Positions 28,761 to 37,433 of a DNA stretch of 64,000 nucleotides are shown piece by piece. This stretch comes from Lentisalinibacter orientalis (GTDB lineage: Bacteria; Pseudomonadota; Gammaproteobacteria; Steroidobacterales; Woeseiaceae): contig NZ_JAPDRJ010000005.1 in NCBI RefSeq assembly GCF_040706535.1, positions 248,001-312,000 on the forward strand. Reading direction: 5' to 3'. Made by a program: the position numbers and the translations under genes. The notes below the pieces were generated by a model. The model saw nothing but the letters and a program-made list of their open reading frames with translations, made no database searches and had not been told where the DNA came from. Every line of letters begins with the position of its first letter. Position 1 is the first letter of the stretch.

Positions 28761-31553
28761 TCAGCCCAGCGGGCGGCGCTCCCAGCCATCACCGGTGCGC
28801 CGGATTTCGTAGGCCGGCCAGTACTGCTTGTCGAGCTTCAGCGTGATCACCTCGACGGCCAGGTTCCAGTTCACCGTCTTCAGCCGCACCGACTCCCTGT
28901 GCTCCTTGCCGCGGACGGCCTCCAGGAAGGCGTCGAGGTCGGGCGTGGGCCGGCCGTCCACCTCGACGATGCGCCGCCCGGCCCACAGACCGTAGCGCGT
29001 GGCCGGCGAGCCGTAACTGAAATAGGCCACGTAGACGCCGCTGGGGTCGATCCCCCGCTGGGCCGCCATCGCCCGGTGCGGCTTCTGCAGCAGGGCGCCG
29101 GCCCACATCATGGCCCGGTCGATGCCCGTGCCGTCCAGCGCGACCGTGGCCACCTCCATTTCCCGCACACTGCCCCGCCGCCACACGGCGAGTTTCACCG
29201 AGGGCTTCTGCATCGCGCGCTCCACGTCGCGGAAGGTATTCACCACCTCGTCGTCGATACTGAGGAGGATGTCGCCGTTGTTGAGCAGGCGGGCCGCCGG
29301 CGAGCCGGCCACGAGACGCTTCACCTGCAGGGCGCGGCGCTGCTCGGGATGGTGGCGCTCCAGCCGCGCCGCCCACTCCTCCGGCAGACCCAGCTTGCGG
29401 GCCGCGGCAAGCGGCAGGTAGGCCAGCTCCGCCTCCAGCGAATACAGCGTGCCGCCCGAACGGACCAGATCCACGAATTCCTCAACCAGGTCGGCCGGCA
29501 CGCCCTTGTTGACCTGGCTGGTCTCGCCGCCGCCCTGGTAGGCAAAACTCGACCACAACGAGACCACCCGTCCACGCTCGTCCGCCAGCACGCCGTCCAC
29601 CTGATCCGGCGCGTTCACGACGGTGAGCGCCTCCAGGTTGGTATCCCTGAAGCGCAAGGTCCGCGACAGCGGCAGGACGAGCGCATCGACCGAGGCCACC
29701 CGGGTCTGCTGATGCACGAGCCGGTGGTCCGGCTTCAGGCCGACCACCCACACGGCATCGCCCGACTCGGCCGGCGAGGTGTTGAAGCGGGCCGACCGGA
29801 CGGGGGTGTCGCCGATCAGTGCGGGATCGTAGGAGACGATGGTCAGGTTGTGCAGCGGATGGACGTACTCCACCCGGCCGGGCACCTCGAGAGAACCGGC
29901 GAAGGTGATGTGGACGTCGCCCATCGCCACCGGCACCGTGTTGCGGTCGACGACCACCAGCCCCCGCTCCGCGTCGACGACGAGACCCGTACCGTAGTAG
30001 TGCCGTTCCGCGACGCCCGAGATGGTGTAGGGCAGGTCGAAGTTCACCAGCACCAGCGACGGTGCCAGCGCCTCGGCGCGGCGGTCGTCGTAGGGCGGGA
30101 AGCGGGTGCTGGCCACTGCCGGCATTTCCGGCGGCGGGCCGGCCGCCAGTTCCCGGCAGGGCCACAGGCCGGTGTCGTCGTCGCGGCGGCAGCGTTTCGA
30201 CGGGAACCAGCGCCGGTCGATGCGCAGCGAGCGCAGCTGACTGGTGCGCGGGTCCTCCAGACTCACGAAACGGATCGAGGTGCGCTCGCCGTCGGCCAGC
30301 CCGTCCAGCACGGACTCCAGGTCGTCGAGATCGCTCACGGGTTGCGAGTCCAGCTCCGTGAGGACCGCCGCACGGGGGATGGCGGAATTGCTGAGCACGT
30401 AACCCGGGTTGGCGACGTACACGCCGTCGACCGGGCGGTTGTAGTGGCGGGCCTGCTGGTAGGACAGCCGATGGAGCACGGCATCGCCGAACTCGATGTA
30501 CTCGTCCGGCGTGATGGCGTGCAGGTCCTGCACGCGGACGTCGTGCTCGATCACGCTGCCGCCGCGGCGCAGCTCCAGCCGCACGGTCCCGCCCACGCTG
30601 TCGTCCAGCACGGCACTCAGCGGCACGAACTCGGTGACGATCTCCCCGTTCAGCCGCACGAGCACGTCGCCCACCTCCAGCAGGCCATCCGCGGGAGAAT
30701 CCGGCAGCACTTCGGCCACCGTCAGCATGCCGGTCTGCTCCGGGTGCGCCGCCCGCGCCGCCGCTTCCGTCTCCGGGTCCAGCCCGAGCCGGACGAGTTC
30801 GTCGTAGGGCCTGCGCACGAACACCGTCTGCAGCGTCCCGCGGCTGACGGGCTCGCCGGCGCGGATGAGTTCCAGCGCCCGCTCGATGCGGTCCAGCGGC
30901 AGGAAGAAACTGGAGGCGGCGCTCGAATTGGCCCCGGCATTCAGCGCGACGACGCGGCCGTCGATATCCACCACCGGCGAGCCGGACGAGCCGCCGGAGG
31001 TGCCGGAGGCCGCCTGCAGGTAGAAGGTATTGAAGTCGTTGTACTTGCCGCGGCCGTACTCGGGCGCCTGGCGGTCGAGCCGGGCGATGGTGCCGGCCAG
31101 GATCGAGAGCTGCTCCCCCGCGTCGTTGCCCACCACGCGGATCTCACGGCCCGTGCGCGCGCCTGCCGGCGAGAGCTCCAGCTCGGCCGGCTCGATGAAG
31201 CGCAGGGCGCCCGGGTCGTAGCTGAAGAACCCGAAGTCGTGGACGGGATCCCGGTAGACCGGTGTGAGCGGCACCTCTTCGTTGTTCAGGAATACCGCCT
31301 CGGCCACCACCGGCCCCGGCGTCACCACGTGGCGGTTGGTGAGGATCAGGCCGCGCTCCGCGTCCACCACGAAGCCGGTGGCCTGGGTCGAGGTGTTCCA
31401 GTCGGTATCGAACGCGCGGGTGGCATCCACCCGGATGGAGACGACCCCCGAGGAGATCCGCTCCAGCGTGTCGGTCCACGCCTCGCGTTCGGCCGCGAAC
31501 AGGGGCCCGGCGAGGAGCAGGGCGAGCAGTGTGATGACGGAGATACGCTTCAT
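28761..31553 (-). CDS. Tandem HtrA/DegP-like serine protease of Nma111 architecture (S1C, four PDZ)
   Basis: A 930-residue secreted protein with signal peptide (1-20). The first trypsin-like domain is intact: His75 in LTNRHVV, Asp106 in VHDFGFF, Ser190 in GGSSGSP. PDZ-like repeats follow at about 255-345 and 370-440. A second protease-like domain (about 500-700) begins YYGTGLVVDAERGLVVV but has VDRNTV where the catalytic His should be, LHNLTIVSYD in place of the Asp site and no GxSGxP serine, so it is degenerate. Two more PDZ-like repeats (about 745-815, 840-905) end the protein. This active-plus-degenerate order with four PDZ domains is that of yeast Nma111 and plant Deg7. A role in periplasmic quality control is inferred. 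Confidence 0.9.
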   Translation of the reverse strand: MKRISVITLLALLLAGPLFAAEREAWTDTLERISSGVVSIRVDATRAFDTDWNTSTQATGFVVDAERGLILTNRHVVTPGPVVAEAVFLNNEEVPLTPVYRDPVHDFGFFSYDPGALRFIEPAELELSPAGARTGREIRVVGNDAGEQLSILAGTIARLDRQAPEYGRGKYNDFNTFYLQAASGTSGGSSGSPVVDIDGRVVALNAGANSSAASSFFLPLDRIERALELIRAGEPVSRGTLQTVFVRRPYDELVRLGLDPETEAAARAAHPEQTGMLTVAEVLPDSPADGLLEVGDVLVRLNGEIVTEFVPLSAVLDDSVGGTVRLELRRGGSVIEHDVRVQDLHAITPDEYIEFGDAVLHRLSYQQARHYNRPVDGVYVANPGYVLSNSAIPRAAVLTELDSQPVSDLDDLESVLDGLADGERTSIRFVSLEDPRTSQLRSLRIDRRWFPSKRCRRDDDTGLWPCRELAAGPPPEMPAVASTRFPPYDDRRAEALAPSLVLVNFDLPYTISGVAERHYYGTGLVVDAERGLVVVDRNTVPVAMGDVHITFAGSLEVPGRVEYVHPLHNLTIVSYDPALIGDTPVRSARFNTSPAESGDAVWVVGLKPDHRLVHQQTRVASVDALVLPLSRTLRFRDTNLEALTVVNAPDQVDGVLADERGRVVSLWSSFAYQGGGETSQVNKGVPADLVEEFVDLVRSGGTLYSLEAELAYLPLAAARKLGLPEEWAARLERHHPEQRRALQVKRLVAGSPAARLLNNGDILLSIDDEVVNTFRDVERAMQKPSVKLAVWRRGSVREMEVATVALDGTGIDRAMMWAGALLQKPHRAMAAQRGIDPSGVYVAYFSYGSPATRYGLWAGRRIVEVDGRPTPDLDAFLEAVRGKEHRESVRLKTVNWNLAVEVITLKLDKQYWPAYEIRRTGDGWERRPLG

Positions 31554-31681
31554 GAGGCTCCCGATAAGGCTTCCGGCGACGGCTGCGAAAGCGCCGCATT
31601 GTGGCAGATCGCAATCATCTGAGTCCGGTACTGGCGCGCAAAGTTCCACGCCGCCGGGCGGCGCCGGCGCCGGACCCGGGC

Positions 31682-33157
31682 TCAGGCCGCGTCCGGCCGC
31701 CAGACCAGATCGAGTTCCTTGGCCGCCTTCACGTCGTCCAGACGGCGTACCGGCGTGGTGTAAGGGGCGCCGTGCACGCGCTCGGCGTCGCCGCTCGCCT
31801 CCTCGGCGATGGCGACCATCGCGGCGACGAAGCCGTCGAGCATCTCCTTCGACTCGGTCTCGGTGGGCTCGATCAACAGGCACTCCGGCACCAGCAGGGG
31901 GAAATACGTGGTCGGCGCGTGATAGCCGTGGTCGAGCAGCGCCTTGGCGAAGTCCATGGCGGTGACGTGCAGCGTCTTCGCCTGCCGCCTGAGGGTCACG
32001 ATGAACTCGTGGCTGGCACGACGGTCCGGGAAGGCGAGATCGAAGCCCTCGTCGCGCAGGCGCGCCAGCAGGTAATTGGCGTTCAGCGTGGCGAACTCGG
32101 CGATGCGGCGCATGCCGTCGCGGCCGACCATCCGCATGTAGACGTAGGCCCGAAGCAGGACGCCCGCATTGCCCATGAAGCCGGACAGCCGGCCGATGGT
32201 ATCCGGCCGGTCGCGCTCGTCCAGCCAGCGGTAGCGCACGCCGGTCGGGGTCTCCTCCCGGCCGACCATGGGGATGGGCAGGTAGGGCGCGAGCTTGTCG
32301 CCCACGCCCACCGCGCCGGAGCCCGGCCCGCCGCCCCCGTGGGGCGTGGAGAAGGTCTTGTGCAGGTTCATGTGGATGACGTCGAAGCCCATGTCGATGG
32401 GCCGAACCTTGCCGAGCACGGCATTCAGGTTGGCGCCGTCGTAGTACATGAGACCGCCCGCGTCGTGGACGATGCGCGAGATCTCCAGGATGTGGCGCTC
32501 GAACACGCCCAGCGTCGACGGATTGGTGAGCATGATGCCCGCCGTCTTCGGCCCCACGGCCTCGCGCAGCGCGTCCAGGTCGACGTCGCCGGTGTCGTCC
32601 GTGGGCAGCTCCACCACCTTGCAGCCGCACATGGTGGCGGTGGCCGGGTTGGTGCCGTGAGCGGCGTCGGGCACCAGGATCTCGTTGCGTTCGTGGTCGC
32701 CACGGGCGCGGTGGTAGGCCTGGATCATGGCGACGCCGGTGAACTCGCCCTGAGCGCCCGCCATCGGCGTCAGCGAGACCGCCTTCATGCCGGTGACCGC
32801 CTTCAGCATGTCCTGCAGCTCGTACATGCACTCCAGGAAACCCTGGCCGTGGGAGGCGTCGCCATAGGGATGACGGCCGAGGAACTCCGGCAGCATCGCC
32901 AGCGTGTTGCACGCCTTCGGGTTGTACTTCATCGTGCACGAACCCAGCGGATAGAAGTGGGTGTCGATCGAGAAGTTCTTCTGCGACAGCCGGGTGTAGT
33001 GCCGCACGGTCTCCAGTTCCGACACGGCCGGCAGCGAGGTGGGCGTCTCGCGCAGGAACTTCTCCGGCAGCGCCGGGCGCAGCCGCTCGCCGGCGGGCGC
33101 CTGGGCCATGGCGCGGCGGCCCGGCCGCGAGCGTTCGAATATCAGTGTGTCGCTCAT
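31682..33157 (-). CDS. gcvPB: Glycine dehydrogenase (decarboxylating) subunit 2
   Basis: The PLP-binding half of the heteromeric P-protein of the glycine cleavage system. The 491-residue product has the PLP lysine in MNLHKTFSTPHGGGGPGSG and other family motifs such as HFYPLGSCTMKYNPK. GcvPB works with GcvPA (460 residues, encoded two genes upstream); together they equal the single-chain GcvP of E. coli. It begins 19 nt after the tpx stop and is the last gene of the gcv operon; 128 bp separate it from the double protease downstream. Confidence 0.97.
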   Translation of the reverse strand: MSDTLIFERSRPGRRAMAQAPAGERLRPALPEKFLRETPTSLPAVSELETVRHYTRLSQKNFSIDTHFYPLGSCTMKYNPKACNTLAMLPEFLGRHPYGDASHGQGFLECMYELQDMLKAVTGMKAVSLTPMAGAQGEFTGVAMIQAYHRARGDHERNEILVPDAAHGTNPATATMCGCKVVELPTDDTGDVDLDALREAVGPKTAGIMLTNPSTLGVFERHILEISRIVHDAGGLMYYDGANLNAVLGKVRPIDMGFDVIHMNLHKTFSTPHGGGGPGSGAVGVGDKLAPYLPIPMVGREETPTGVRYRWLDERDRPDTIGRLSGFMGNAGVLLRAYVYMRMVGRDGMRRIAEFATLNANYLLARLRDEGFDLAFPDRRASHEFIVTLRRQAKTLHVTAMDFAKALLDHGYHAPTTYFPLLVPECLLIEPTETESKEMLDGFVAAMVAIAEEASGDAERVHGAPYTTPVRRLDDVKAAKELDLVWRPDAA

Positions 33158-33176
33158 CTTCGTCCTCGTCCTTGTC

Positions 33177-33686
33177 TTACTGTTCGAAGCCGAGCGCCCT
33201 CAGCGCCGCCTCGTAGTCGGGTTCGTCGCCGATGTCGTCGACCAGCTGGCGATGCACGACCGTGTCGTTCTCGTCCAGCACCAGCACGGCGCGGGCGAAG
33301 AAGCCGGCCAGCGGCCCGTCCTCGATCAGCACGCCGTAGTGCTCGCCGAATCCCTCCGAGCGGATGGCGGACAGCGTCTCCACCCCCGCGAGTTCGCATT
33401 CCCGGGCGAAGCGCTGCTGCGCGAACGGCGTGTCCACCGAGATCATCAGCATCACGATGTCCTCGTGCTCCCGGGCGTGGCGGTCGAAGACCTGCACGGA
33501 CTGTCCGCACACGGGCGTGTCGATGCTCGGGAAGATGTTCAGGATCTTGCGCCGTCCCTGCCAGTGGGAGAGGTGCAGGTTGCGCAGGTCGCCGTCCACC
33601 AGGCGGAAGTCCGGCGCCCGCGAACCGACGGCCGGGAGATCGCCGGCCGTGTTCCAGCGCTTGCCGCGGAATGTGACGCCCGCCAT
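33177..33686 (-). CDS. tpx: Thiol peroxidase Tpx (atypical 2-Cys peroxiredoxin)
   Basis: Tpx reduces H2O2 and organic peroxides using thioredoxin. The 169-residue protein has peroxidatic Cys60 in SIDTPVCGQSV and resolving Cys97 in ARECELAG, equivalent to the E. coli pair. It lies between gcvPA (3 nt upstream) and gcvPB (19 nt downstream), so it must be co-transcribed with the glycine cleavage genes and come under the glycine riboswitch. No signal peptide is visible, so a cytoplasmic location is expected. Confidence 0.95.
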   Translation of the reverse strand: MAGVTFRGKRWNTAGDLPAVGSRAPDFRLVDGDLRNLHLSHWQGRRKILNIFPSIDTPVCGQSVQVFDRHAREHEDIVMLMISVDTPFAQQRFARECELAGVETLSAIRSEGFGEHYGVLIEDGPLAGFFARAVLVLDENDTVVHRQLVDDIGDEPDYEAALRALGFEQ

Positions 33687-33689
33687 CGC

Positions 33690-35072
33690 TCAGCCCGCGG
33701 CGCGCGCCGCTCTTCCGGCGCCGAGCACCTCGGCCATCGCCTCGGCGTAATGCCGGATATCCCCGTCGGTCTTGGTCTCGGTGGCGCAGACCAGCAGGAC
33801 GTCGCCCAGCTCCGGATAGTCCGCGCTCACGTCGTAGCCGCCGAGCACGCCGCGGGCGGACAGCTCGGCCAGCACCGGCGCCACGGGCCGGTCCAGCCTG
33901 AGCAGGGCCTCGTGGAAGTAAGGCGTGTCGAACGCGCTTTCCACGCCGTCGATGGCGGTCAGCGCCTCGCACAGCGCCGTCGTGCGGTCATGGCATTCGG
34001 TGGCCACACGGGCCAGGCCTTCCTCGCCCAGCAGCGACAGATAGATGGTGGCCGCCGTCACCATCAGTCCCTGGTTCGTGCAGATGTTGGAGGTCGCCTT
34101 GGAGCGGCGGATGTGCTGCTCGCGCGCCTGCAGCGTCAGGGTGAAGCCGGGCTTGCCGTCCAGGTCCACGGTGCGGCCGACGATGCGGCCGGGCATCTGC
34201 CGCACGAAGTTCCTGCGGGCGGCCATGAAACCGAAATACGGGCCGCCCGAGGACAACGGCACGCCGAGGGGCTGGCCCTCGCCGCAGACGATGTCGGCGC
34301 CCTCCTCGCCCCACTCGCCGGGCGGCTTCAGCACCGCCAGCGAGGTGGGATTCACCACCGCGATCACCAGCGCGCCGAGCGCCCGGGCCCGGTCGGTCAG
34401 CTCGTCCATGTCTTCCAGCGTGCCGAGGAAGGACGGCTGCTGGATGACCACGGCCACCGGCGGCTCGCCCGCTTCCGCCAGCGCTTCCAGCCGTGTGAGG
34501 CCCGTGGCGGGATCCAGCGGCAGGTAGTCGAACTCCAGCCCCTGGGTGCCGGCAATGGCCTCGGCGACCTTGCGGTAGACCGGGTTCACGCCGGCGGCCA
34601 GCAGCACGCGCCGCGACTTCGCCCGGCGGTTGGCGCGCACGGCCATCAGGGCCGCCTCGGCGAGCGCGGAGGCGCCGTCGTACAGCGAGGCGTTGGAGAC
34701 GTCCATGCCGGTGAGACCCGCCATCATGGTCTGGTACTCGTAGATCACCTGCAGCGTGCCCTGGCTCGCCTCCGCCTGATAGGGCGTATAGGCGCTGTAG
34801 AACTCGCCGCGGGTGGTGACCTCCCAGACCGCCGCCGGGATGTGGTGCTCGTAGGCGCCGGCGCCGATGAAGCAGAGCGGCGAGCCGTCCCGCGCCGCGC
34901 GCTCGCGCATCAGCCGCGTCACTTCCATCTCGCTCAGCGCGTCCGGGACGCCGGGCAGCTCGTCGATGACCAGCTCTGCCGGAATCTCCTCGAACAGGCG
35001 CTCGATGGAATCCACGCCGATGGCGTCCAGCATCGCGCGTATGTCTTCTTCGGTGTGCGGGATGAAAGGCAT
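33690..35072 (-). CDS. gcvPA: Glycine dehydrogenase (decarboxylating) subunit 1
   Basis: The 460-residue N-terminal-type subunit of the split P-protein. Motifs include FIGAGAYEHHIPAAVWE, YTPYQAEASQGTLQVIYEYQTM and the CTNQGLMVTAATIYLSLLG stretch. It lacks the PLP lysine region, which resides in GcvPB. It starts 15 nt after gcvH and its stop is 3 nt before tpx. The split form is common in Chromatiales, many Gram-positives and archaea, in contrast to enteric bacteria. Confidence 0.97.
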   Translation of the reverse strand: MPFIPHTEEDIRAMLDAIGVDSIERLFEEIPAELVIDELPGVPDALSEMEVTRLMRERAARDGSPLCFIGAGAYEHHIPAAVWEVTTRGEFYSAYTPYQAEASQGTLQVIYEYQTMMAGLTGMDVSNASLYDGASALAEAALMAVRANRRAKSRRVLLAAGVNPVYRKVAEAIAGTQGLEFDYLPLDPATGLTRLEALAEAGEPPVAVVIQQPSFLGTLEDMDELTDRARALGALVIAVVNPTSLAVLKPPGEWGEEGADIVCGEGQPLGVPLSSGGPYFGFMAARRNFVRQMPGRIVGRTVDLDGKPGFTLTLQAREQHIRRSKATSNICTNQGLMVTAATIYLSLLGEEGLARVATECHDRTTALCEALTAIDGVESAFDTPYFHEALLRLDRPVAPVLAELSARGVLGGYDVSADYPELGDVLLVCATETKTDGDIRHYAEAMAEVLGAGRAARAAG

Positions 35073-35087
35073 GTTCGTCTCCGTCGC

Positions 35088-35483
35088 TCAGTCTTCCGCC
35101 TCGGCCAGCAGCTGTTCGTACGCTTCCGCGTCCATCAGGTCGTCCAGTGCCGCCGGCGATGCGGGCGTGAGCCGCGCGATCCAGCCGTCGCCGTAGGGGT
35201 CGCTGTTCACCTTCTCGGGCTCGTCCGCCAGCGTGCCGTTGACCTCGTCCACCGTGCATTCGAACGGCGCATACACATCCGATGCGGCCTTCACCGATTC
35301 CACCACCGCGATGCCGTCGCCCGTCCCGGCGCTGTCGCCCTGCTCGGGCAGTTCGACGAAGACGAGGTCGCCGAGCGACTCCTGGGCGTGATCCGTGATG
35401 CCGAGCGTCACGGAGCCGTCGTCCTCGAGGCGGATCCACTCATGGTCTTTCGTGTATTTCAGGTCGCCCGGTACTTCGCTCAT
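35088..35483 (-). CDS. gcvH: Glycine cleavage system H protein
   Basis: The lipoylated carrier that shuttles the aminomethyl group from P- to T-protein. The 131-residue protein has the lipoylation site Lys65 in VESVKAASDVYAP and the N-terminal KYTKDHEWIRLEDDGSVTLGITDHAQ. It depends on LipB (8748-9410) and LipA for its cofactor. It lies 55 nt after gcvT with an AGGAAGAG Shine-Dalgarno. Confidence 0.98.
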   Translation of the reverse strand: MSEVPGDLKYTKDHEWIRLEDDGSVTLGITDHAQESLGDLVFVELPEQGDSAGTGDGIAVVESVKAASDVYAPFECTVDEVNGTLADEPEKVNSDPYGDGWIARLTPASPAALDDLMDAEAYEQLLAEAED

Positions 35484-35538
35484 CTCTCTTCCTCCTGGCC
35501 GGCACGTCGCCGGATATCGTCTTGTCCGAATAGCGCTG

Positions 35539-36624
35539 TCAGACTTTCACTTCGCCGTTGCGCACGAACGGCGGCCTGACGATGCGCACGGGCAGATGCC
35601 GCCCGCGGATATCCACCGTCAGAGGCTCTTCCGCCCCGGCATCGATGCGGGCGAGCGCGATGGACCCGCCCACGGTGGGGCCGAAGCCGCCACTGGTGAT
35701 CTCGCCCACCGTCGCATCGCCCGCGAGCACGGGCTGATGGTTGCGCAGCACGCCCTTGCCCTCCAGCACGAGCCCGACGAGGCGGCGCGGCACCCCGGCT
35801 TCCTTCTGCCGCTCCAGCGCCGCCCGGCCGATGAAATCCCGTCCGGGCGGGTCGAAGGCCACGGTCCAGGCGAGGTTCGATTCCAGCGGCGTCGTCGTCT
35901 CGTCCATGTCCGAGCCGTACAGGTTGAGGCCGGCCTCCAGCCGCAGCGTGTCGCGCGCGCCGAGGCCGCAGGGCTGCACGCCGGCCTCGGCCAGCGCCTG
36001 CCAGGCGGCGATCACCGTGTCTCCGCCGGCGATGATCTCCCAGCCGTCCTCACCCGTATAGCCCGTGCGGGCGACGAAATAGTCACCGTACTCGCCGGCG
36101 GTGAAGGGTTTCATGGCCAGCGCCGCCTCGCGCCGGTCGGCAGGCAGGAGGGCGGCAGCCTTCTCCCGTGCCTCCGGCCCCTGCACGGCCAGCATGGCAA
36201 GATCGGCGCGCTCGGTGATCCCGACGGCGTGGCCCTCGGCCTGCCGGCGCATCCAGGCGATGTCCTTCTCCCGGGTTGCGGCGTTGACCACCAGGCGGTA
36301 GTCGCCCGGCCCGCGATGATAGGCGATCAGGTCGTCCAGCACGCCGCCGTCCTCGTTCAGCATGCAGGTATACAGAGCCCGGTTGGTACCCTCTATCTTG
36401 CCGATGTTGTTCGCCAGCAGTCGGGCCAGGAAATCCGTGACCCCGTCGCCGGCGAGATCGACGACGGTCATATGCGAGACGTCGAACATGCCGGCCGACT
36501 CCCGCACGGCACGATGCTCGGCGAGCTGGGAGCCGTAGGCCAGCGGCATGTCCCAGCCGCCGAAGTCCACGATACGGGCGCCGGCATCGACATGCAGGGG
36601 GTAGAGTGGTGTGCGATTGCCCAT
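35539..36624 (-). CDS. gcvT: Aminomethyltransferase (glycine cleavage T protein)
   Basis: GcvT transfers the methylene carbon of glycine to THF, releasing ammonia. The 361-residue product has family stretches FGGWDMPLAYG, MFDVSHM and RTGYTGEDGWEI, plus the C-terminal glycine-cleavage T barrel domain. The ATG at 36624 (MGNRTPLYPLH) is the family start; upstream in-frame ATG would run into the riboswitch expression platform. It is the first gene of gcvT-gcvH-gcvPA-tpx-gcvPB. Confidence 0.97.
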   Translation of the reverse strand: MGNRTPLYPLHVDAGARIVDFGGWDMPLAYGSQLAEHRAVRESAGMFDVSHMTVVDLAGDGVTDFLARLLANNIGKIEGTNRALYTCMLNEDGGVLDDLIAYHRGPGDYRLVVNAATREKDIAWMRRQAEGHAVGITERADLAMLAVQGPEAREKAAALLPADRREAALAMKPFTAGEYGDYFVARTGYTGEDGWEIIAGGDTVIAAWQALAEAGVQPCGLGARDTLRLEAGLNLYGSDMDETTTPLESNLAWTVAFDPPGRDFIGRAALERQKEAGVPRRLVGLVLEGKGVLRNHQPVLAGDATVGEITSGGFGPTVGGSIALARIDAGAEEPLTVDIRGRHLPVRIVRPPFVRNGEVKV

Positions 36625-36671
36625 GCTGGCTCCTCCGTTGACGGAAACGCGACGGACGTGGTCGTCCATCG

Positions 36672-36856
36672 CCCCTCTGTCCGGTTACCTGAGAGATCGG
36701 GCGGGCCTCGCCATGGGCCTTCCGCCGCACACCTTCGGTGGGCCGTTACCGGCCACTCTCCAGAGCCAATCAGCGTCCGCAGTCCCTATGCCTGAGCGTT
36801 TCCGGGCGAGTTGCGCCTTCGGCGATCCGGTCGTGCCGGATGCTCTCCCGCGGAGC
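36672..36856 (-). ncRNA. Tandem glycine riboswitch upstream of gcvT
   Basis: The leader read on the minus strand shows two glycine aptamers. The first opens with GCGGGAGAG, has the CGCCGAAGGCGCAACUC core and closes with CGCUCAGGCAUAGGGAC near 36790. The second opens with CUCUGGAGAG, has CACCGAAGGUG and closes with CUCUCAGGUAACCGGACAGAGGGG at 36672. The short linker and repeat of both cores are diagnostic of the tandem class. Only about 47 nt lie between the second aptamer and the gcvT ATG, so the expression platform must act in that span; in this class, glycine binding normally turns the operon on. Confidence 0.96.
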
Positions 36857-36874
36857 CTGTCGATCGAGCTTCGG

Positions 36875-36904
36875 ATCATAACTTATCCGCCGACCGGGTG
36901 ACCA
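36875..36904 (-). promoter_or_regulatory. Candidate sigma-70 promoter of the gcv operon
   Basis: On the minus strand, TATGAT (36880-36875, 5 of 6) is preceded at 18 nt by TGGTCA (36904-36899, 4 of 6). Transcription would start near 36868, about 12 nt before the first riboswitch aptamer. The placement relative to the riboswitch is the main support. Confidence 0.55.
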
Positions 36905-36916
36905 GCGGCCGCGGCG

Positions 36917-37369
36917 TCACAGCGGCAGGGCGGAGGTGGACTTCTTCTGCTTCAGCACGAAACTGGTGTTGGCCGTCTGCACGCCGGTGAGGCGGAGCAG
37001 CTTGCCGCTCAGGAAATCCTCGTAGCCCTCCATGTCCCGCGCGACCACCTTGATCAGGTAGTCGTACTGGCCGCTCATCGAGCAGCACTCCTGCACCTCG
37101 TCGCAGCGGCGGATCATCTCGTCGAACTCCCGGATGGTGTCGGGATGATGATCCTCCAGTGAGATCTGCACGTAGGCCAGCACCGGGAAGCCGAGCTCCT
37201 GGCGTGAGAGCCGCGCCACGTACTGCTCGATGACGCCCGACTCCTCCAGCCGCCTGACCCGCCGCCAGCACGGCGAGGGCGACAGCCCCACCTCCTTCGC
37301 GAGCTGCTGATTGGAGATGCGGGCGTCGCGCTGCAGCACCGAGAGGATGCGGCGATCGTAACTGTCCAT
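36917..37369 (-). CDS. Lrp/AsnC family transcriptional regulator
   Basis: A 150-residue feast/famine regulator: N-terminal winged helix-turn-helix (DRRILSVLQRDARISNQQLAKEVGLSPSPCWRRVRRLE) and C-terminal RAM/ACT-like ligand-binding domain (QYDYLIKVVARDMEGYEDFL). The ATG at 37369 gives the standard N-terminus; an in-frame extension into the AT-rich intergenic region is not supported. It is divergent from phhA, so it probably controls phenylalanine/tyrosine catabolism and itself. Its 3' end is close to the gcv promoter, so a role at gcv is conceivable but not shown. Confidence 0.92.
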   Translation of the reverse strand: MDSYDRRILSVLQRDARISNQQLAKEVGLSPSPCWRRVRRLEESGVIEQYVARLSRQELGFPVLAYVQISLEDHHPDTIREFDEMIRRCDEVQECCSMSGQYDYLIKVVARDMEGYEDFLSGKLLRLTGVQTANTSFVLKQKKSTSALPL

Positions 37370-37433
37370 AGGCAGTATATTTCTCTTAAACAAAAATCTG
37401 AAAAAGGATATTGCCGCCAAAGCGCTACAGAAT

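Noticed and set aside
28686..31622. A 978-residue open frame on the plus strand opposite the double protease
   Set aside because: It is the antisense shadow of a well-supported S1C/PDZ protein; low-complexity His/Arg/Asp/Val composition and no domain.
31554..32939. An apparent N-terminal extension that would fuse the double protease to upstream sequence (1392 residues in all)
   Set aside because: The extra part lies out of frame within gcvPB, has Arg/His-rich nonsense composition, and the signal peptide begins cleanly at 31553.
33039..35579. An 846-residue plus-strand frame opposite tpx and gcvPA
   Set aside because: Shadow of the gcv operon; no recognisable motif and biased composition.
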